Source: Stenotrophomonas sp. ATCM1_4 | GTDB taxonomy: Bacteria > Pseudomonadota > Gammaproteobacteria > Xanthomonadales > Xanthomonadaceae | Reading direction: 5' to 3' | NCBI RefSeq assembly: GCF_004348115.1 | Contig: NZ_QPFB01000001.1 | Span: 2,156,773 to 2,220,772 of the forward strand | Length of the DNA stretch: 64,000 nucleotides | Shown: piece after piece, positions 39,584-47,594 of the stretch | Numbering within the stretch: the first letter of the stretch is position 1 | Layout of the letters: each line of letters opens with the position of its first letter | Position numbers and translations under genes: made by a program | The notes under the pieces: model-generated | What the model was told of the DNA's origin: nothing | Seen by the model: only the letters and a program-made list of their open reading frames with translations | Database searches by the model: none

Positions 39584-40063
39584 TCAGTGCTGGTGACCGC
39601 CGTCGCCGTGCACGTGGCCGTGCTGCACTTCTTCCTCGCTGGCCTCGCGGACTTCAACGATTTCCACGTCGAAGTGCAGGTCCTTGCCGGCCATCGGGTG
39701 GTTCAGGTCGACGTCGACCACGGTCATGCCGACCTTCTCGACGGTGACGGCGCGCGGGCCGAAGTTGGTCTGCAGGATCACCTGCGTGCCCGGCACCAGG
39801 CGGGTGTTGCCGAAATGCTTCTTCGGCACGCGCTGGGTCAGGCCCTCGCGGCGCTCGCCGTAGGCATCGGCCGACTTCACGTCCACGCCGAAGCTCTCGC
39901 CGGCTTCCTTGTCCATCATCGCCGCTTCCAGGCCCGGGATGATGTTGCCGTGGCCGATCAGGATGGCCAGCGGATCACGGTCCTTGGAGCTTTCGATCGG
40001 CTCCTGGCCGACTTCGGAGACGGTGTAATGGAAACGGACGACGCGGTCTTTTTCGATCTTCAT
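39584..40063 (-). CDS. slyD: SlyD-type FKBP peptidyl-prolyl isomerase
   Basis: A 159-residue cytoplasmic prolyl isomerase, chaperone and metal-binding protein. The FKBP core (VVRFHYTVSEV... LIGHGNIIPGLEAAMMDKEAGE) contains the inserted IF domain near residues 70-125 (AYGERREGLTQRVPKKHFG ... VDLNHPMAGKDLHFDVEI). The tail is His-rich (HGHVHGDGGHQH), as in nickel-binding SlyD proteins, though shorter than in E. coli. Confidence 0.92.
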   Translation of the reverse strand: MKIEKDRVVRFHYTVSEVGQEPIESSKDRDPLAILIGHGNIIPGLEAAMMDKEAGESFGVDVKSADAYGERREGLTQRVPKKHFGNTRLVPGTQVILQTNFGPRAVTVEKVGMTVVDVDLNHPMAGKDLHFDVEIVEVREASEEEVQHGHVHGDGGHQH

Positions 40064-40173
40064 GCCTAACTCTGTCTATATGGCTGCCGGTGGCAGACGG
40101 TAGGACGGCTTGTCGGCCGCCGGGTGCGCCGCCATGATGACGGCTGTCCAAGGTGGCGCATTATCCGGGCTCC

Positions 40174-40707
40174 ATGCATATCACGCCAGTTTTCCGCTCC
40201 CGTACGTGGCAATTGACCGCCGCGATCCTGGCCACGGCCCTGCTCGCTGCCTGCGGGCACAGCCCGAAGAAGCCGGCCCCGCCGCCGACCAGCAGCCACC
40301 ACTACCCGCCGGTGACCCCTTCCGACCCGGTCGCGGCCGCCTCGGTGATGATGCGGGCCTTGGGGCTGGTCGGCACGCCCTACCGCTACGGCGGCAACAC
40401 CCCCGAATCGGGTTTTGACTGCAGCGGGCTGGTCACCTATGTCTACCGGGACATGCTCGCCCTGAACCTGCCGCGCACCTCGCGGGAGCTGGCCGCCATC
40501 CAGGGGCCGAAGATCGCCCCGGACCGTCTGGCCTCCGGCGACCTGGTCTTTTTCGGCAACAAGGGCAATGTCTGGCACGTCGGCATCTATGTCGGCGAAG
40601 GCCGCTTCGTGCATGCGCCGAGCACCGGCGGCACCGTCCGTCTGGACCAGCTGGACGGCCCCTACTGGCGTGACCATTACACTGGCGCCAAGCGGGTATT
40701 GCGGTAA
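40174..40707 (+). CDS. NlpC/P60 cell-wall peptidase lipoprotein
   Basis: A 177-residue murein peptidase with a lipoprotein signal (TALLAAC, Cys about residue 26). The NlpC/P60 domain contains catalytic Cys in FDCSGLVTYV, His in WHVGIYVGEG and a third polar residue in FVHAPSTGG. It probably cleaves peptide cross-links of peptidoglycan from the outer membrane. It is followed at once by a second gene of the same family. Confidence 0.92.
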   Translation: MHITPVFRSRTWQLTAAILATALLAACGHSPKKPAPPPTSSHHYPPVTPSDPVAAASVMMRALGLVGTPYRYGGNTPESGFDCSGLVTYVYRDMLALNLPRTSRELAAIQGPKIAPDRLASGDLVFFGNKGNVWHVGIYVGEGRFVHAPSTGGTVRLDQLDGPYWRDHYTGAKRVLR

Positions 40708-40812
40708 AGCGTGACATCCATCGGTATAAATAACGAATATTTAACGAAATTTGTACCTATCCTCACGCTTGGCAGGGCACTATCCCCCATCGAATTTTTC
40801 TGTGACTGCCGC

Positions 40813-41553
40813 GTGACGACTGAAAACACGTCCCAACCGGAACAGCCCAAGAGCATTCCCACCTCCTTCCGTCGCCTGCTTTGCGGTGCCGCACTGGCCT
40901 TGGCCAGCCTGCCGGCCTTCGCACAGAACGCCCCGGCCGACGCCGCCAAGCCGGCACCGGCCCGCGCCGAAGCCCAGCGCAGCAAGGCCGACGCCGCCGC
41001 TACCGCCACCCTGGCCGCCCTGCTGCCACACCTGGCCGCCAGCGACACGATTCCGCTGATGGACCGCTCGGCGATGTTCGCCGGTGATCTCAGCCGCCTG
41101 ATTTCCGCCTACGACGCCTCCAAGGGTGTCGCCGCCGCCACTGACGCGGCGCTGGCCAATGATTCCGATGGCAAGGTGCAGTCGCTGCTGCGCCGTGCGA
41201 TGACCCTGCTCGGCACCCCGTACCGTTGGGGCGGCACCTCGCCCGACGCCGGCTTCGACTGCAGCGGCCTGGTCGGCTACGTGTTCCGCACCGCGCTGGG
41301 CATCGAGCTGCCGCGCGTCTCCCGCGAGATGGCCAGCCAGGCCAACGCCGAACTGATCAACGACCGCGCTGCCCTGGTGGCCGGCGACCTGGTGTTCTTC
41401 GGCCGCCGCGGCCGCGTCGACCACGTCGGCATCTACGTCGGTGATGGCCGTTTCCTGCATGCACCGAGCACCGGCAAGGATGTCCGCACCGACACCCTGC
41501 TGAGCGGCTACTGGGGCGACAAGTTCATGCAGGCACGTCGCGTGGCGCTGTAA
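40813..41553 (+). CDS. NlpC/P60 secreted cell-wall peptidase
   Basis: A 246-residue relative of the preceding gene. The long N-terminus leads into a hydrophobic export segment (LLCGAALALASLPAFAQN), then an Ala-rich helical stretch and the NlpC/P60 domain with FDCSGLVGYV, HVGIYVGDG and LHAPSTGKD. The start is GTG 40813; the frame remains open upstream but that part lacks a plausible leader. AT-rich DNA at 40725-40760 is a likely promoter region. A strong terminator follows. Confidence 0.88.
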   Translation: MTTENTSQPEQPKSIPTSFRRLLCGAALALASLPAFAQNAPADAAKPAPARAEAQRSKADAAATATLAALLPHLAASDTIPLMDRSAMFAGDLSRLISAYDASKGVAAATDAALANDSDGKVQSLLRRAMTLLGTPYRWGGTSPDAGFDCSGLVGYVFRTALGIELPRVSREMASQANAELINDRAALVAGDLVFFGRRGRVDHVGIYVGDGRFLHAPSTGKDVRTDTLLSGYWGDKFMQARRVAL

Positions 41554-41577
41554 GCGCCCCCGGCCTTGTCCTGCGAA

Positions 41578-41607
41578 AGCCGCGGCCTCCGGGTCGCGGC
41601 TTTTTTC
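41578..41607 (+). terminator. Terminator after the second NlpC/P60 gene
   Basis: AGCCGCGGCC / GGTCGCGGCT hairpin followed by T6, 25 bp past the stop. Confidence 0.88.
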
Positions 41608-41680
41608 ATGCCAGGCGCAGCCGATACCCGCCTGCCGGAATATGAATGGGGAAACCCGCCAAGCGTAACCCAATTCACGA

Positions 41681-41708
41681 TTGCACCCGTCTGAATCCCG
41701 GGTATAAG
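41681..41708 (+). promoter_or_regulatory. Candidate promoter of the sigma-54 activator gene
   Basis: TTGCAC at 41681 and TATAAG at 41703 are separated by 16 bp, leaving about 25 bases to ATG 41737. It resembles a housekeeping sigma-70 promoter. Confidence 0.45.
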
Positions 41709-41736
41709 GTGGCGCCGAATGGAGAGGTGACCAGGC

Positions 41737-43065
41737 ATGGCTGCAGCACCTGACACGGGCAAGCGTTGTGTTATCTGGTTCGGCAATCCGGGGGCGAGAG
41801 AAAAGGTGATGCTGGCTGCGGATGGCTGGCAGGTGCGCGCGGTACTCCCTCAACAGCCTGCCGAGATCGGCATGCGTGATGGCGACGTGGTGGTCGGCCT
41901 GATCGATTTCCGCACCAGTTCGGACAGCGAGCTGGAGCGCATCGGCAGGCTCACCGCCGAGCATCGTCACATGCCGCTGTTCGCCCTCACCCCGGCCGAC
42001 GACGGCCACGTGCTGCATCCGCTGCTTTCCAGCTGCCAGCGCCAGTTCCCGCACCCCCCCGACCTGAAGGACCTGCTGCGCCAGCTGCAGCTGGTGGTCG
42101 CGGACTCACCTGCCCCGGTGGTCGATGACGTGATGGCCACGCTGCTCGGCGAGAGCGACGTGATGCTGGCCATGCGCGCCACCCTGCGCAAACTCGCGCC
42201 GGTCGACCTGCCGGTGCTGATCACCGGTGAAACCGGCACCGGCAAGGAAGTCGCGGCGCACGCGCTGCATCGTCTTTCACCGCGCGGCAGCCGGCCCTTC
42301 CAGGCGGTCAACTGCGGCGCGATCCCCTCCACGCTGCTGCAGTCGGAACTGTTCGGCCATGAACGCGGCGCCTTCACCGGCGCCACCAGCCGCCGCCAGG
42401 GCCTGTTCGAGACGGCGCATACCGGCACGGTGTTCCTCGATGAAATCGGCGACCTGCCGCTGGATGCGCAGACCAGCCTGCTGCGCGTGCTGCAGGAAGG
42501 CACCATCGAACGGGTCGGCAGCAACCAGCCCATCACCGTGGACGTGCGTATCCTGGCCGCCACCCACGTTGACCTGGAACGGGCGGTGGAAGAAGGCCGC
42601 TTCCGCCGCGACCTGTATTACCGCCTCAACGTGCTGCGGCTGTCGATGCCGCCGCTGCGCCACCGGCAGGGCGACATCGACCTGCTTTCGCGCCATTTCC
42701 TCAACAGCTTCCGCACCCGCCATCGGATCCGGGCGCGCGGTTACACCACCCAGGCGCGGCAGGCGATGGAGCGTTTCGATTGGCCGGGCAATGTGCGCGA
42801 GCTGCTCAACCGGGTGCAGCGCGCCGCGATCACCGCCGACGGCGAACTGATCACCAGCGCCGACCTGGAGCTGGCAGGTGACGGAACCCCCGATGCCGCG
42901 CGGCTTGGCAATGCACGCAGCCACGCCGAACGCGAGACCCTGCTGTCATGCCTGCAACAGAGCCGGTTCAACGTCAGCGCCTGCGCACGCTTGATGAAGG
43001 TCTCGCGGGTGACGGTGTATCGCCTGTGCCGCAAGCACCAGTTGACGCTGGAAACCCTGCGTTGA
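41737..43065 (+). CDS. Sigma-54-dependent transcriptional activator with degenerate receiver domain
   Basis: A 442-residue enhancer-binding protein. Residues 1-125 look like a receiver fold but lack the normal acidic pocket and the conserved Lys (CVIWFGNPGAR, GLIDFRTSSD, LFALTPADD), as in VpsR/FleQ-like activators that do not use phosphorylation. The AAA+ domain has Walker A GETGTGKE (164-171), the sigma-54 contact loop GAFTGA (211-216), Walker B VFLDEIGD and the Arg finger FRRDLYYRLN. The C-terminal Fis-type helix-turn-helix is NVSACARLMKVSRVTVYRLC. It converges on the Fap-like operon, which has a sigma-54 promoter, so it is the obvious candidate regulator. Confidence 0.93.
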   Translation: MAAAPDTGKRCVIWFGNPGAREKVMLAADGWQVRAVLPQQPAEIGMRDGDVVVGLIDFRTSSDSELERIGRLTAEHRHMPLFALTPADDGHVLHPLLSSCQRQFPHPPDLKDLLRQLQLVVADSPAPVVDDVMATLLGESDVMLAMRATLRKLAPVDLPVLITGETGTGKEVAAHALHRLSPRGSRPFQAVNCGAIPSTLLQSELFGHERGAFTGATSRRQGLFETAHTGTVFLDEIGDLPLDAQTSLLRVLQEGTIERVGSNQPITVDVRILAATHVDLERAVEEGRFRRDLYYRLNVLRLSMPPLRHRQGDIDLLSRHFLNSFRTRHRIRARGYTTQARQAMERFDWPGNVRELLNRVQRAAITADGELITSADLELAGDGTPDAARLGNARSHAERETLLSCLQQSRFNVSACARLMKVSRVTVYRLCRKHQLTLETLR

Positions 43066-43116
43066 GCCCGCGCAGGGCACAGCCGTGCTCCGCTGTCGCC
43101 CTGCCGCTGAAGCCTG

Positions 43117-43139
43117 TGCCGAGCGTGGCTCGGCACTAT
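43117..43139 (-). repeat. Palindrome of the TGCCGAGC type (SMAG/REP-like)
   Basis: TGCCGAGC-GTG-GCTCGGCA followed by CTAT, so on the minus strand the head is ATAG rather than GTAG. The stem is identical to 34529-34547. It sits between the converging activator and fapF-like genes, where it may help end both transcripts. Confidence 0.72.
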
Positions 43140-43157
43140 CGCAGGCCATGATCCCGC

Positions 43158-44474
43158 TCACAGCATGTACGGCAACTTGAACGACAGGCTGAAGTCCGGT
43201 GCGTCCGGCGTCAGGCCCACGCCGAGCATGCTGACGAAGGTCGCCTTGTTGGTCAGCGCGTAGGTCACGCCCAGGTTCAAGGTGCCGGCGTTGGCATCAC
43301 TGCCGATCACCTTCACCCATTGGCCGTTCTTGTAGCGGGTGGAAGCGCGCGCACTGAGCTTGTCGCTGAAGGAAATGCTCAGGCTGGTGCGCTCGTTGAA
43401 GGCGAACGCCACGCCGGCACCGAAGTAGTACGAATCACCCAGCCGGACCTCGCCGGGATTGATCGTGTCCGGGTTGGAGTCCAGGTCGTCGAAGCTGCGC
43501 TTGAACGAACGGATGTAGCCGATGTTCGCGAACAGGATCGCCGGATCGGCCGTCTTCACCGCCGACAGGCCGATGTTGGCCTGCCACACGCCATTGCCGG
43601 TGGGCTGCCGGCTGGGCACCGCGAAGCGGATGAAATCATCGTCGTCGCGCTCGATGACCTTCCAGTCCAACCCATAGGGCTCGCGTCCGGTCGGGGCGGT
43701 CACGCCACCGGTCAACACCGTCTCCGGCCGCCAGCCACGCTCGCCGAACAGCTTGTAGTTGGCGGTGAAGCTGACATCGCCGATGCCGTTGCCGTTGGTT
43801 TCCTCCTGCGCGATGCCGGCCGCCGAACCACCCGCGCCGCCCTTCTGGTAGACGGTCTTGCGCGCCAGGTAGGGCACGTCCAGGTTGAGGGTCAAGCGCG
43901 GATTGACGCCCCAGCGCGCGGCGAAGTTGTAGGTCGCCGTATCCGATTCCACGTTCTCGATGGCGATGTTGCCCAGGAAGATCGCATCCAGCGCCAGGAA
44001 CCCATTGAGGGTGAGCTGTTTGCGGTCATAGCGCGCGTAGCTGATGCTGTTTTCCAACGTCAGCCTGCGGTTGAACAACGCCGATTGCTGCTGCTTGACG
44101 TCATCCACGCTGCGCCGCGCGGCCTCCTTGGCCTGCTGGGCCTCGGCGGCGGTGCTGGCATAGCCCTCGCCGGTGGGCGCTGTTGCCGCCGCCGGGGGCG
44201 CCGGTTCGTCCTGGGCGGCCTGTGCCACGGCAGGCGGCGGTGTCGGCAGGGCCTGGGCGGTCTTGCCGCTCACCCGCGCCTGGATCGCCTGCACCTGCAT
44301 GTCCAGTTCCCGCAACCTGCGTACTTCCTGCGCGTAGCTGGCCTTGAGCGATTCCAGCTGCGCCGCCAGGGCCTTCACGTCTTCTTCGTCATTGCCGGTA
44401 CCTGTCTGCTGTGCCGCCACCTTGGGCGAAACCACGGCAAGACTCACCAGCGCCGCCATCGCCAGTCGATTCAT
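43158..44474 (-). CDS. fapF: FapF-like outer-membrane amyloid-export barrel
   Basis: A 438-residue outer-membrane protein. The signal peptide ends VSPKVAAQ; residues 27-70 form a predicted coiled coil (DVKALAAQLESLKASYAQEV...); a Pro/Ala-rich linker follows; residues 145-438 are amphipathic strands ending FSLSFKLPYML. Pseudomonas FapF has this same coiled-coil plus barrel plan and secretes the amyloid subunits. The frame is open far upstream, but ATG 44474 starts the only signal peptide. It is the last gene of the operon, 50 bp after the fapE-like gene. Confidence 0.84.
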   Translation of the reverse strand: MNRLAMAALVSLAVVSPKVAAQQTGTGNDEEDVKALAAQLESLKASYAQEVRRLRELDMQVQAIQARVSGKTAQALPTPPPAVAQAAQDEPAPPAAATAPTGEGYASTAAEAQQAKEAARRSVDDVKQQQSALFNRRLTLENSISYARYDRKQLTLNGFLALDAIFLGNIAIENVESDTATYNFAARWGVNPRLTLNLDVPYLARKTVYQKGGAGGSAAGIAQEETNGNGIGDVSFTANYKLFGERGWRPETVLTGGVTAPTGREPYGLDWKVIERDDDDFIRFAVPSRQPTGNGVWQANIGLSAVKTADPAILFANIGYIRSFKRSFDDLDSNPDTINPGEVRLGDSYYFGAGVAFAFNERTSLSISFSDKLSARASTRYKNGQWVKVIGSDANAGTLNLGVTYALTNKATFVSMLGVGLTPDAPDFSLSFKLPYML

Positions 44475-44524
44475 TGTCCTGATCCTCGTTGTTGCCTGGA
44501 AGGATGCCCGTGCCATGCACGGAC

Positions 44525-45292
44525 CTATTGGCCACCGATCCCGCCCACTCCCCGGTTGAGCGTGATGGCCTGTGCCACGTTCTGGGCCAGCGGCAGGTTG
44601 CCTGCCACCGATTGCCGGACCAGATCGATCTGCAGGCGATTGGCCGCCTGCTGCCCGTCGGCCATCAGCTGGATGCTCTGCCCGACACCTCCATTGCGCA
44701 GCCACTGCTGCACTGCCCCCTGACCGTCGATACTCAACCGCAACGTGGCCGCATTGCCGTCGAAGCTGGCCACGGCGCTGGCATCGCCCGAGCGCACGGT
44801 CGACGCCCCGCTCGCTGCGCCACCATCGCCGCCCGGCACCACGCCGTCGTTGCGTACGTTCAGGTGGATCGCGTTGCTGGCACGGTTGCCGTCGCCGGCC
44901 ACCTGCACGCTCTGCACCAGCCCGCCGACATTGGCCAGGCCGCTGCCGTCGATGCTGCGACCGGCCGAGGCCGGCAGCGGCGCATTGGCCGCGGTGATGT
45001 TCACGCTGGGCGTGAAGCTGACCTTCGGCGTGCGGCCCTTGCTGAAATCCATGCCCAGCGTCAGCGCGCCCTGCAGCGACTGCCCCCCGGCCGTCTGCCA
45101 GGTGGAGATCATGGTCACGCCGAACCAGGCCACCTCGTTGCCGCCGACGGTGTACCGGCCGCGCATCAGGTTCAGCTCCGGATCGGGGATCTCGCGCAAT
45201 CCCTTGCCGGTGGTGCCCCTGCCCTCTTCGGCCAGCGCCGGCAGCGCGAAACCCAGCGCCAGTGCCAGCAGACCGCATGCATGCATCTTCAT
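44525..45292 (-). CDS. fapE: FapE-like secreted protein
   Basis: A 255-residue exported protein with a signal peptide ending ALPALAEE. Right after it comes DPELNLMRGRYTVGGNEVAWFGVTMISTWQ, which resembles the N-terminal motif of Pseudomonas FapE (a xxELxxMRGR segment followed by an STWQ strand). The rest is Gly/Ala/Asn-rich with weak repeat-like strands (VQSVQVAGDGNRASNAIHL, GQSIQLMADGQQAANRLQI). FapE is known as an extracellular or fibril-associated component. It lies 12 bp after fapD and 50 bp before fapF. Confidence 0.78.
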   Translation of the reverse strand: MKMHACGLLALALGFALPALAEEGRGTTGKGLREIPDPELNLMRGRYTVGGNEVAWFGVTMISTWQTAGGQSLQGALTLGMDFSKGRTPKVSFTPSVNITAANAPLPASAGRSIDGSGLANVGGLVQSVQVAGDGNRASNAIHLNVRNDGVVPGGDGGAASGASTVRSGDASAVASFDGNAATLRLSIDGQGAVQQWLRNGGVGQSIQLMADGQQAANRLQIDLVRQSVAGNLPLAQNVAQAITLNRGVGGIGGQ

Positions 45293-45304
45293 CTGGATAC
45301 TCCT

Positions 45305-46006
45305 TCAGAACAGGTCGGCATGGGTGAAGCCGAAGTCGACCAGCTCCGCATCGGTAATGGGGCCCCGTCCCTGTCGCGCGGCAAGCGCGCGGGCACTGGG
45401 CCGTTCACTGGGTTGCAGCAGCACCGTGTTGCGATCGAAGTCACTCCCGATCACCACGAACACGGCACGGGAGGGCCAGGCACGGACGAACTCGTCCAGC
45501 GGTATGGCCCGGTTGCCGAGGATCGGGTCGCCGATCTCGGCCACGTCATCGCGGACCTGCTTGAGCACGACGAAGTGGCGGAAGCCGCGCACGTCCATCA
45601 GTACCAGGCCGGGAACCCGCAGGCTCTTGAGCCGCTCCTCGTCGACGCGGTAGCCACGTCCACGCATGCCAAGCGACTCCACGTAACGCTTGATGTCCAG
45701 CAGCGAAAACCCACGCTGGCGGACAAGTTCAGGATCAGCCACGCCCATCATCCCTTCGATCACCGTCGCCTCGTCCGTGTTGAGGTGGTAGGCATGCTTG
45801 AGGATCGTGGCCAGCGCGGCCGCGCCGCAGCTGTAGTCGGTGTGCTGGCGCACCAGGTTGCGGAAGCGCCGTTCGCGCATGCTCTCGACCTGCCCGGTGT
45901 ACATCGCACCGTTGGGCAACACGCTGCTGAAGGCGACATCGCCTGCCCGCGCCACTCCCGGCACGGTCAGCCACACACACAGCAACACGAGCATCTTGCC
46001 GAACAT
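45305..46006 (-). CDS. fapD: FapD-like C39 cysteine peptidase
   Basis: A 233-residue exported protease with a signal peptide (MLVLLCVWLTVPGVARA). The peptidase C39 motif is QHTDYSCGAAAL, with Gln54 and catalytic Cys60; His144 (GFRHFVVL) and Asp160 (GDPILG) complete the site. Pseudomonas FapD is such a periplasmic C39-like protease in amyloid export. It has no ABC-transporter part, unlike bacteriocin C39 peptidases. ATG 46006 is preferred to GTG 46027 because AGGAG precedes it. Confidence 0.87.
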   Translation of the reverse strand: MFGKMLVLLCVWLTVPGVARAGDVAFSSVLPNGAMYTGQVESMRERRFRNLVRQHTDYSCGAAALATILKHAYHLNTDEATVIEGMMGVADPELVRQRGFSLLDIKRYVESLGMRGRGYRVDEERLKSLRVPGLVLMDVRGFRHFVVLKQVRDDVAEIGDPILGNRAIPLDEFVRAWPSRAVFVVIGSDFDRNTVLLQPSERPSARALAARQGRGPITDAELVDFGFTHADLF

Positions 46007-46038
46007 GGGTGCGTGATCTCCTTGCACGTCCGCCAGGT

Positions 46039-46078
46039 GGGAGCCCCGGTTCCCCGGGGGGGAGAAACAGGGGCTCCC
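46039..46078 (-). other. Intercistronic hairpin 2 between fapC and fapD
   Basis: GGGAGCCCC (46039-46047) pairs perfectly with GGGGCTCCC (46070-46078) around a 22-base loop. It lies between the major-subunit gene and the protease gene and ends about 30 bases before the protease start. Confidence 0.6.
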
Positions 46079-46085
46079 TGGAACA

Positions 46086-46109
46086 CCCGGCCATTGGCGG
46101 ATGGCCGGG
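46086..46109 (-). other. Intercistronic hairpin 1 between fapC and fapD
   Basis: CCCGGCCAT-6 bases-ATGGCCGGG, a perfect 9-bp stem about 50 bases past the fapC-like stop. There is no T-run, so it is more likely an RNA-stabilising or partial-termination structure than a full terminator. Confidence 0.62.
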
Positions 46110-46156
46110 CTTGTTGCTCAGGACAGGGCAATCACCTTTGCAGGCGACCTGTTCGA

Positions 46157-47545
46157 TTACGGGCCTTCGCCGCCACCGCCACCGCCGCCGGTGGAGGGCT
46201 GGGCAACGGCCAGTGCCAGGCTGTTGGCCTGCAGGTTGCCGGTGCCGGAAGACACGTTCACGCCGATGTTGCCGGAGGCATTGGAGAACGCGCCGCCGGA
46301 CAGCGAGGCGGTGTTGGTTGCATCCACCGCGATCCAGTCGATGTCGATCACGTGACCACTGAGGCTGGCGGTCAGGTCAGCCGTGCCCATCTCGGAGAAC
46401 GACAGGTTGCCCTTCTCGTCGGTATCCCACGCCATGCCACCCACGCCCGGGCGGTTCGGATTGGCGACGGCACCCTGGGTCTGGTTGTCCCAGTCGGTAT
46501 GGCCGGTCTGGTTGCCACCGGTGTGCGTGTTGCCACTCCAGTTGTCCGGGTAGAAGTTGGTCTTCTGGTAGGAGTTGCCGGTGCCACTGTAGGTACCCGA
46601 TCCGGTGCCCTTGGTGGTGCCGGCGACCTTGCCGGACATGTTGATGGCGTAGCTGTTCACGACGTAGTCGTAGTAGCCATCGTTGGTCACGTCGTTGCCC
46701 GAGGACACCTGGTTGGAGCTGATGCTCGAGGTGGCATAGGCACTGGTGGCGACCGAGGCGGCCAACGCGTTCTTCTGCTCGTTGTTGTTGCCCGAGGTGA
46801 CGTTCACGCCGATGTTGCCGGCCGCACCGGAGAAGGCATTGCCACCGATGCCGGCGTTGTTGGTCACGCCGTAGTTCATCGTGGCGTTGTTCATGCCGCT
46901 CTGGTTGACGAAGACTTCGGCGTCGGCCATGCCGAAGCTGAAGGACGCGTCGGCCGCGGACAGCGCTGCGGCGTTGTCCTGGGCGTTGTTGTCGCCGGCG
47001 GCGACGTTGAAGCCCAGGTTGCCCGAGGCATTGGAACCGACGTCATCGCCAATGGCGGCATCGTTGGTCAACAGCCCGTTCTCGGCGGTGTTGCCCGAGA
47101 TCGACTGGCGGTTGTCGATGATCGCGATCGCCGCCGAGTCCAGGTCGATGTTGCCGGTGATGGTCGGGTCGCCGGAGAAGTTCACGTCCGAGCTCAGGCG
47201 CATGTCCTTCTCGAGGTTCACGTCGACGCCGTGGTTGTTCTTTTCCTTGCGCTCGTCGGCGGTGATGTTCGAGGTCTTCTGCACCGTCTCGGTGACTTCC
47301 TTGTTGCTCACCGAGTTGCTGCGGGAGTCGCGGTAACGCAGCACGGCGGCGGCGTCGAGCTTCAGGTCCACGTCGGTGTCGACGTTGGTATTGATGTTGG
47401 TGTTGGTATTGGTGCGCGTCTCGTTCACGTTGTGCTGGTGATCGATGTTGGCGCTCTTGTTCTGGTTGTCCGCCGCATTGGCAGCCGCACTCATCGTGAA
47501 TGCGGTTACCGCCATGGCGAGTACGGTCCATTTATTCGCTTTCAT
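46157..47545 (-). CDS. fapC: FapC-like major functional-amyloid subunit
   Basis: A 462-residue exported protein with signal peptide ending AAANA. After an Asn/Thr/Asp-rich stretch (residues 41-62) and a charged segment come three homologous repeats: 165-200, 232-268 and 415-450. They share G-x5-(A/S)GN(I/L)G(V/F)NV-x2-G-x2-N-x-Q-x-N, like the amyloid-core repeats of Pseudomonas FapC. The first linker is short and the second long (about 145 residues, Gly/Asn/Tyr-rich), again as in FapC. It contains no Cys, so the C-terminal CxxC of Pseudomonas FapB/FapC is missing; it ends in seven Gly then EGP. Confidence 0.86.
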   Translation of the reverse strand: MKANKWTVLAMAVTAFTMSAAANAADNQNKSANIDHQHNVNETRTNTNTNINTNVDTDVDLKLDAAAVLRYRDSRSNSVSNKEVTETVQKTSNITADERKEKNNHGVDVNLEKDMRLSSDVNFSGDPTITGNIDLDSAAIAIIDNRQSISGNTAENGLLTNDAAIGDDVGSNASGNLGFNVAAGDNNAQDNAAALSAADASFSFGMADAEVFVNQSGMNNATMNYGVTNNAGIGGNAFSGAAGNIGVNVTSGNNNEQKNALAASVATSAYATSSISSNQVSSGNDVTNDGYYDYVVNSYAINMSGKVAGTTKGTGSGTYSGTGNSYQKTNFYPDNWSGNTHTGGNQTGHTDWDNQTQGAVANPNRPGVGGMAWDTDEKGNLSFSEMGTADLTASLSGHVIDIDWIAVDATNTASLSGGAFSNASGNIGVNVSSGTGNLQANSLALAVAQPSTGGGGGGGEGP

Positions 47546-47594
47546 GGTGCCCCTCTTCAGGTTCTCTGATGCATCGGGTGGATGGAACGATTGT

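Noticed and set aside
38210..40069. A 619-codon + strand frame over the DUF418 and slyD genes
   Set aside because: The translation is Gln/His/Arg-rich low-complexity and opposes two well-supported genes.
45305..46006. Bacteriocin-type C39 leader peptidase/transporter
   Set aside because: The protein has a signal peptide and no ABC-transporter domains; neighbours are amyloid repeat proteins, not double-glycine peptides.
46110..46156. Frameshift at the end of fapC giving a CKGDC tail
   Set aside because: The alternative frame has no stop before it enters fapD, and the actual frame ends cleanly. Kept only as a point to check.
44489..47569. A 1026-codon open frame on the + strand across the amyloid genes
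   Set aside because: It is antisense to fapC, fapD and fapE. Its translation is Arg/His/Val-rich without domains, typical of a GC-rich shadow frame.
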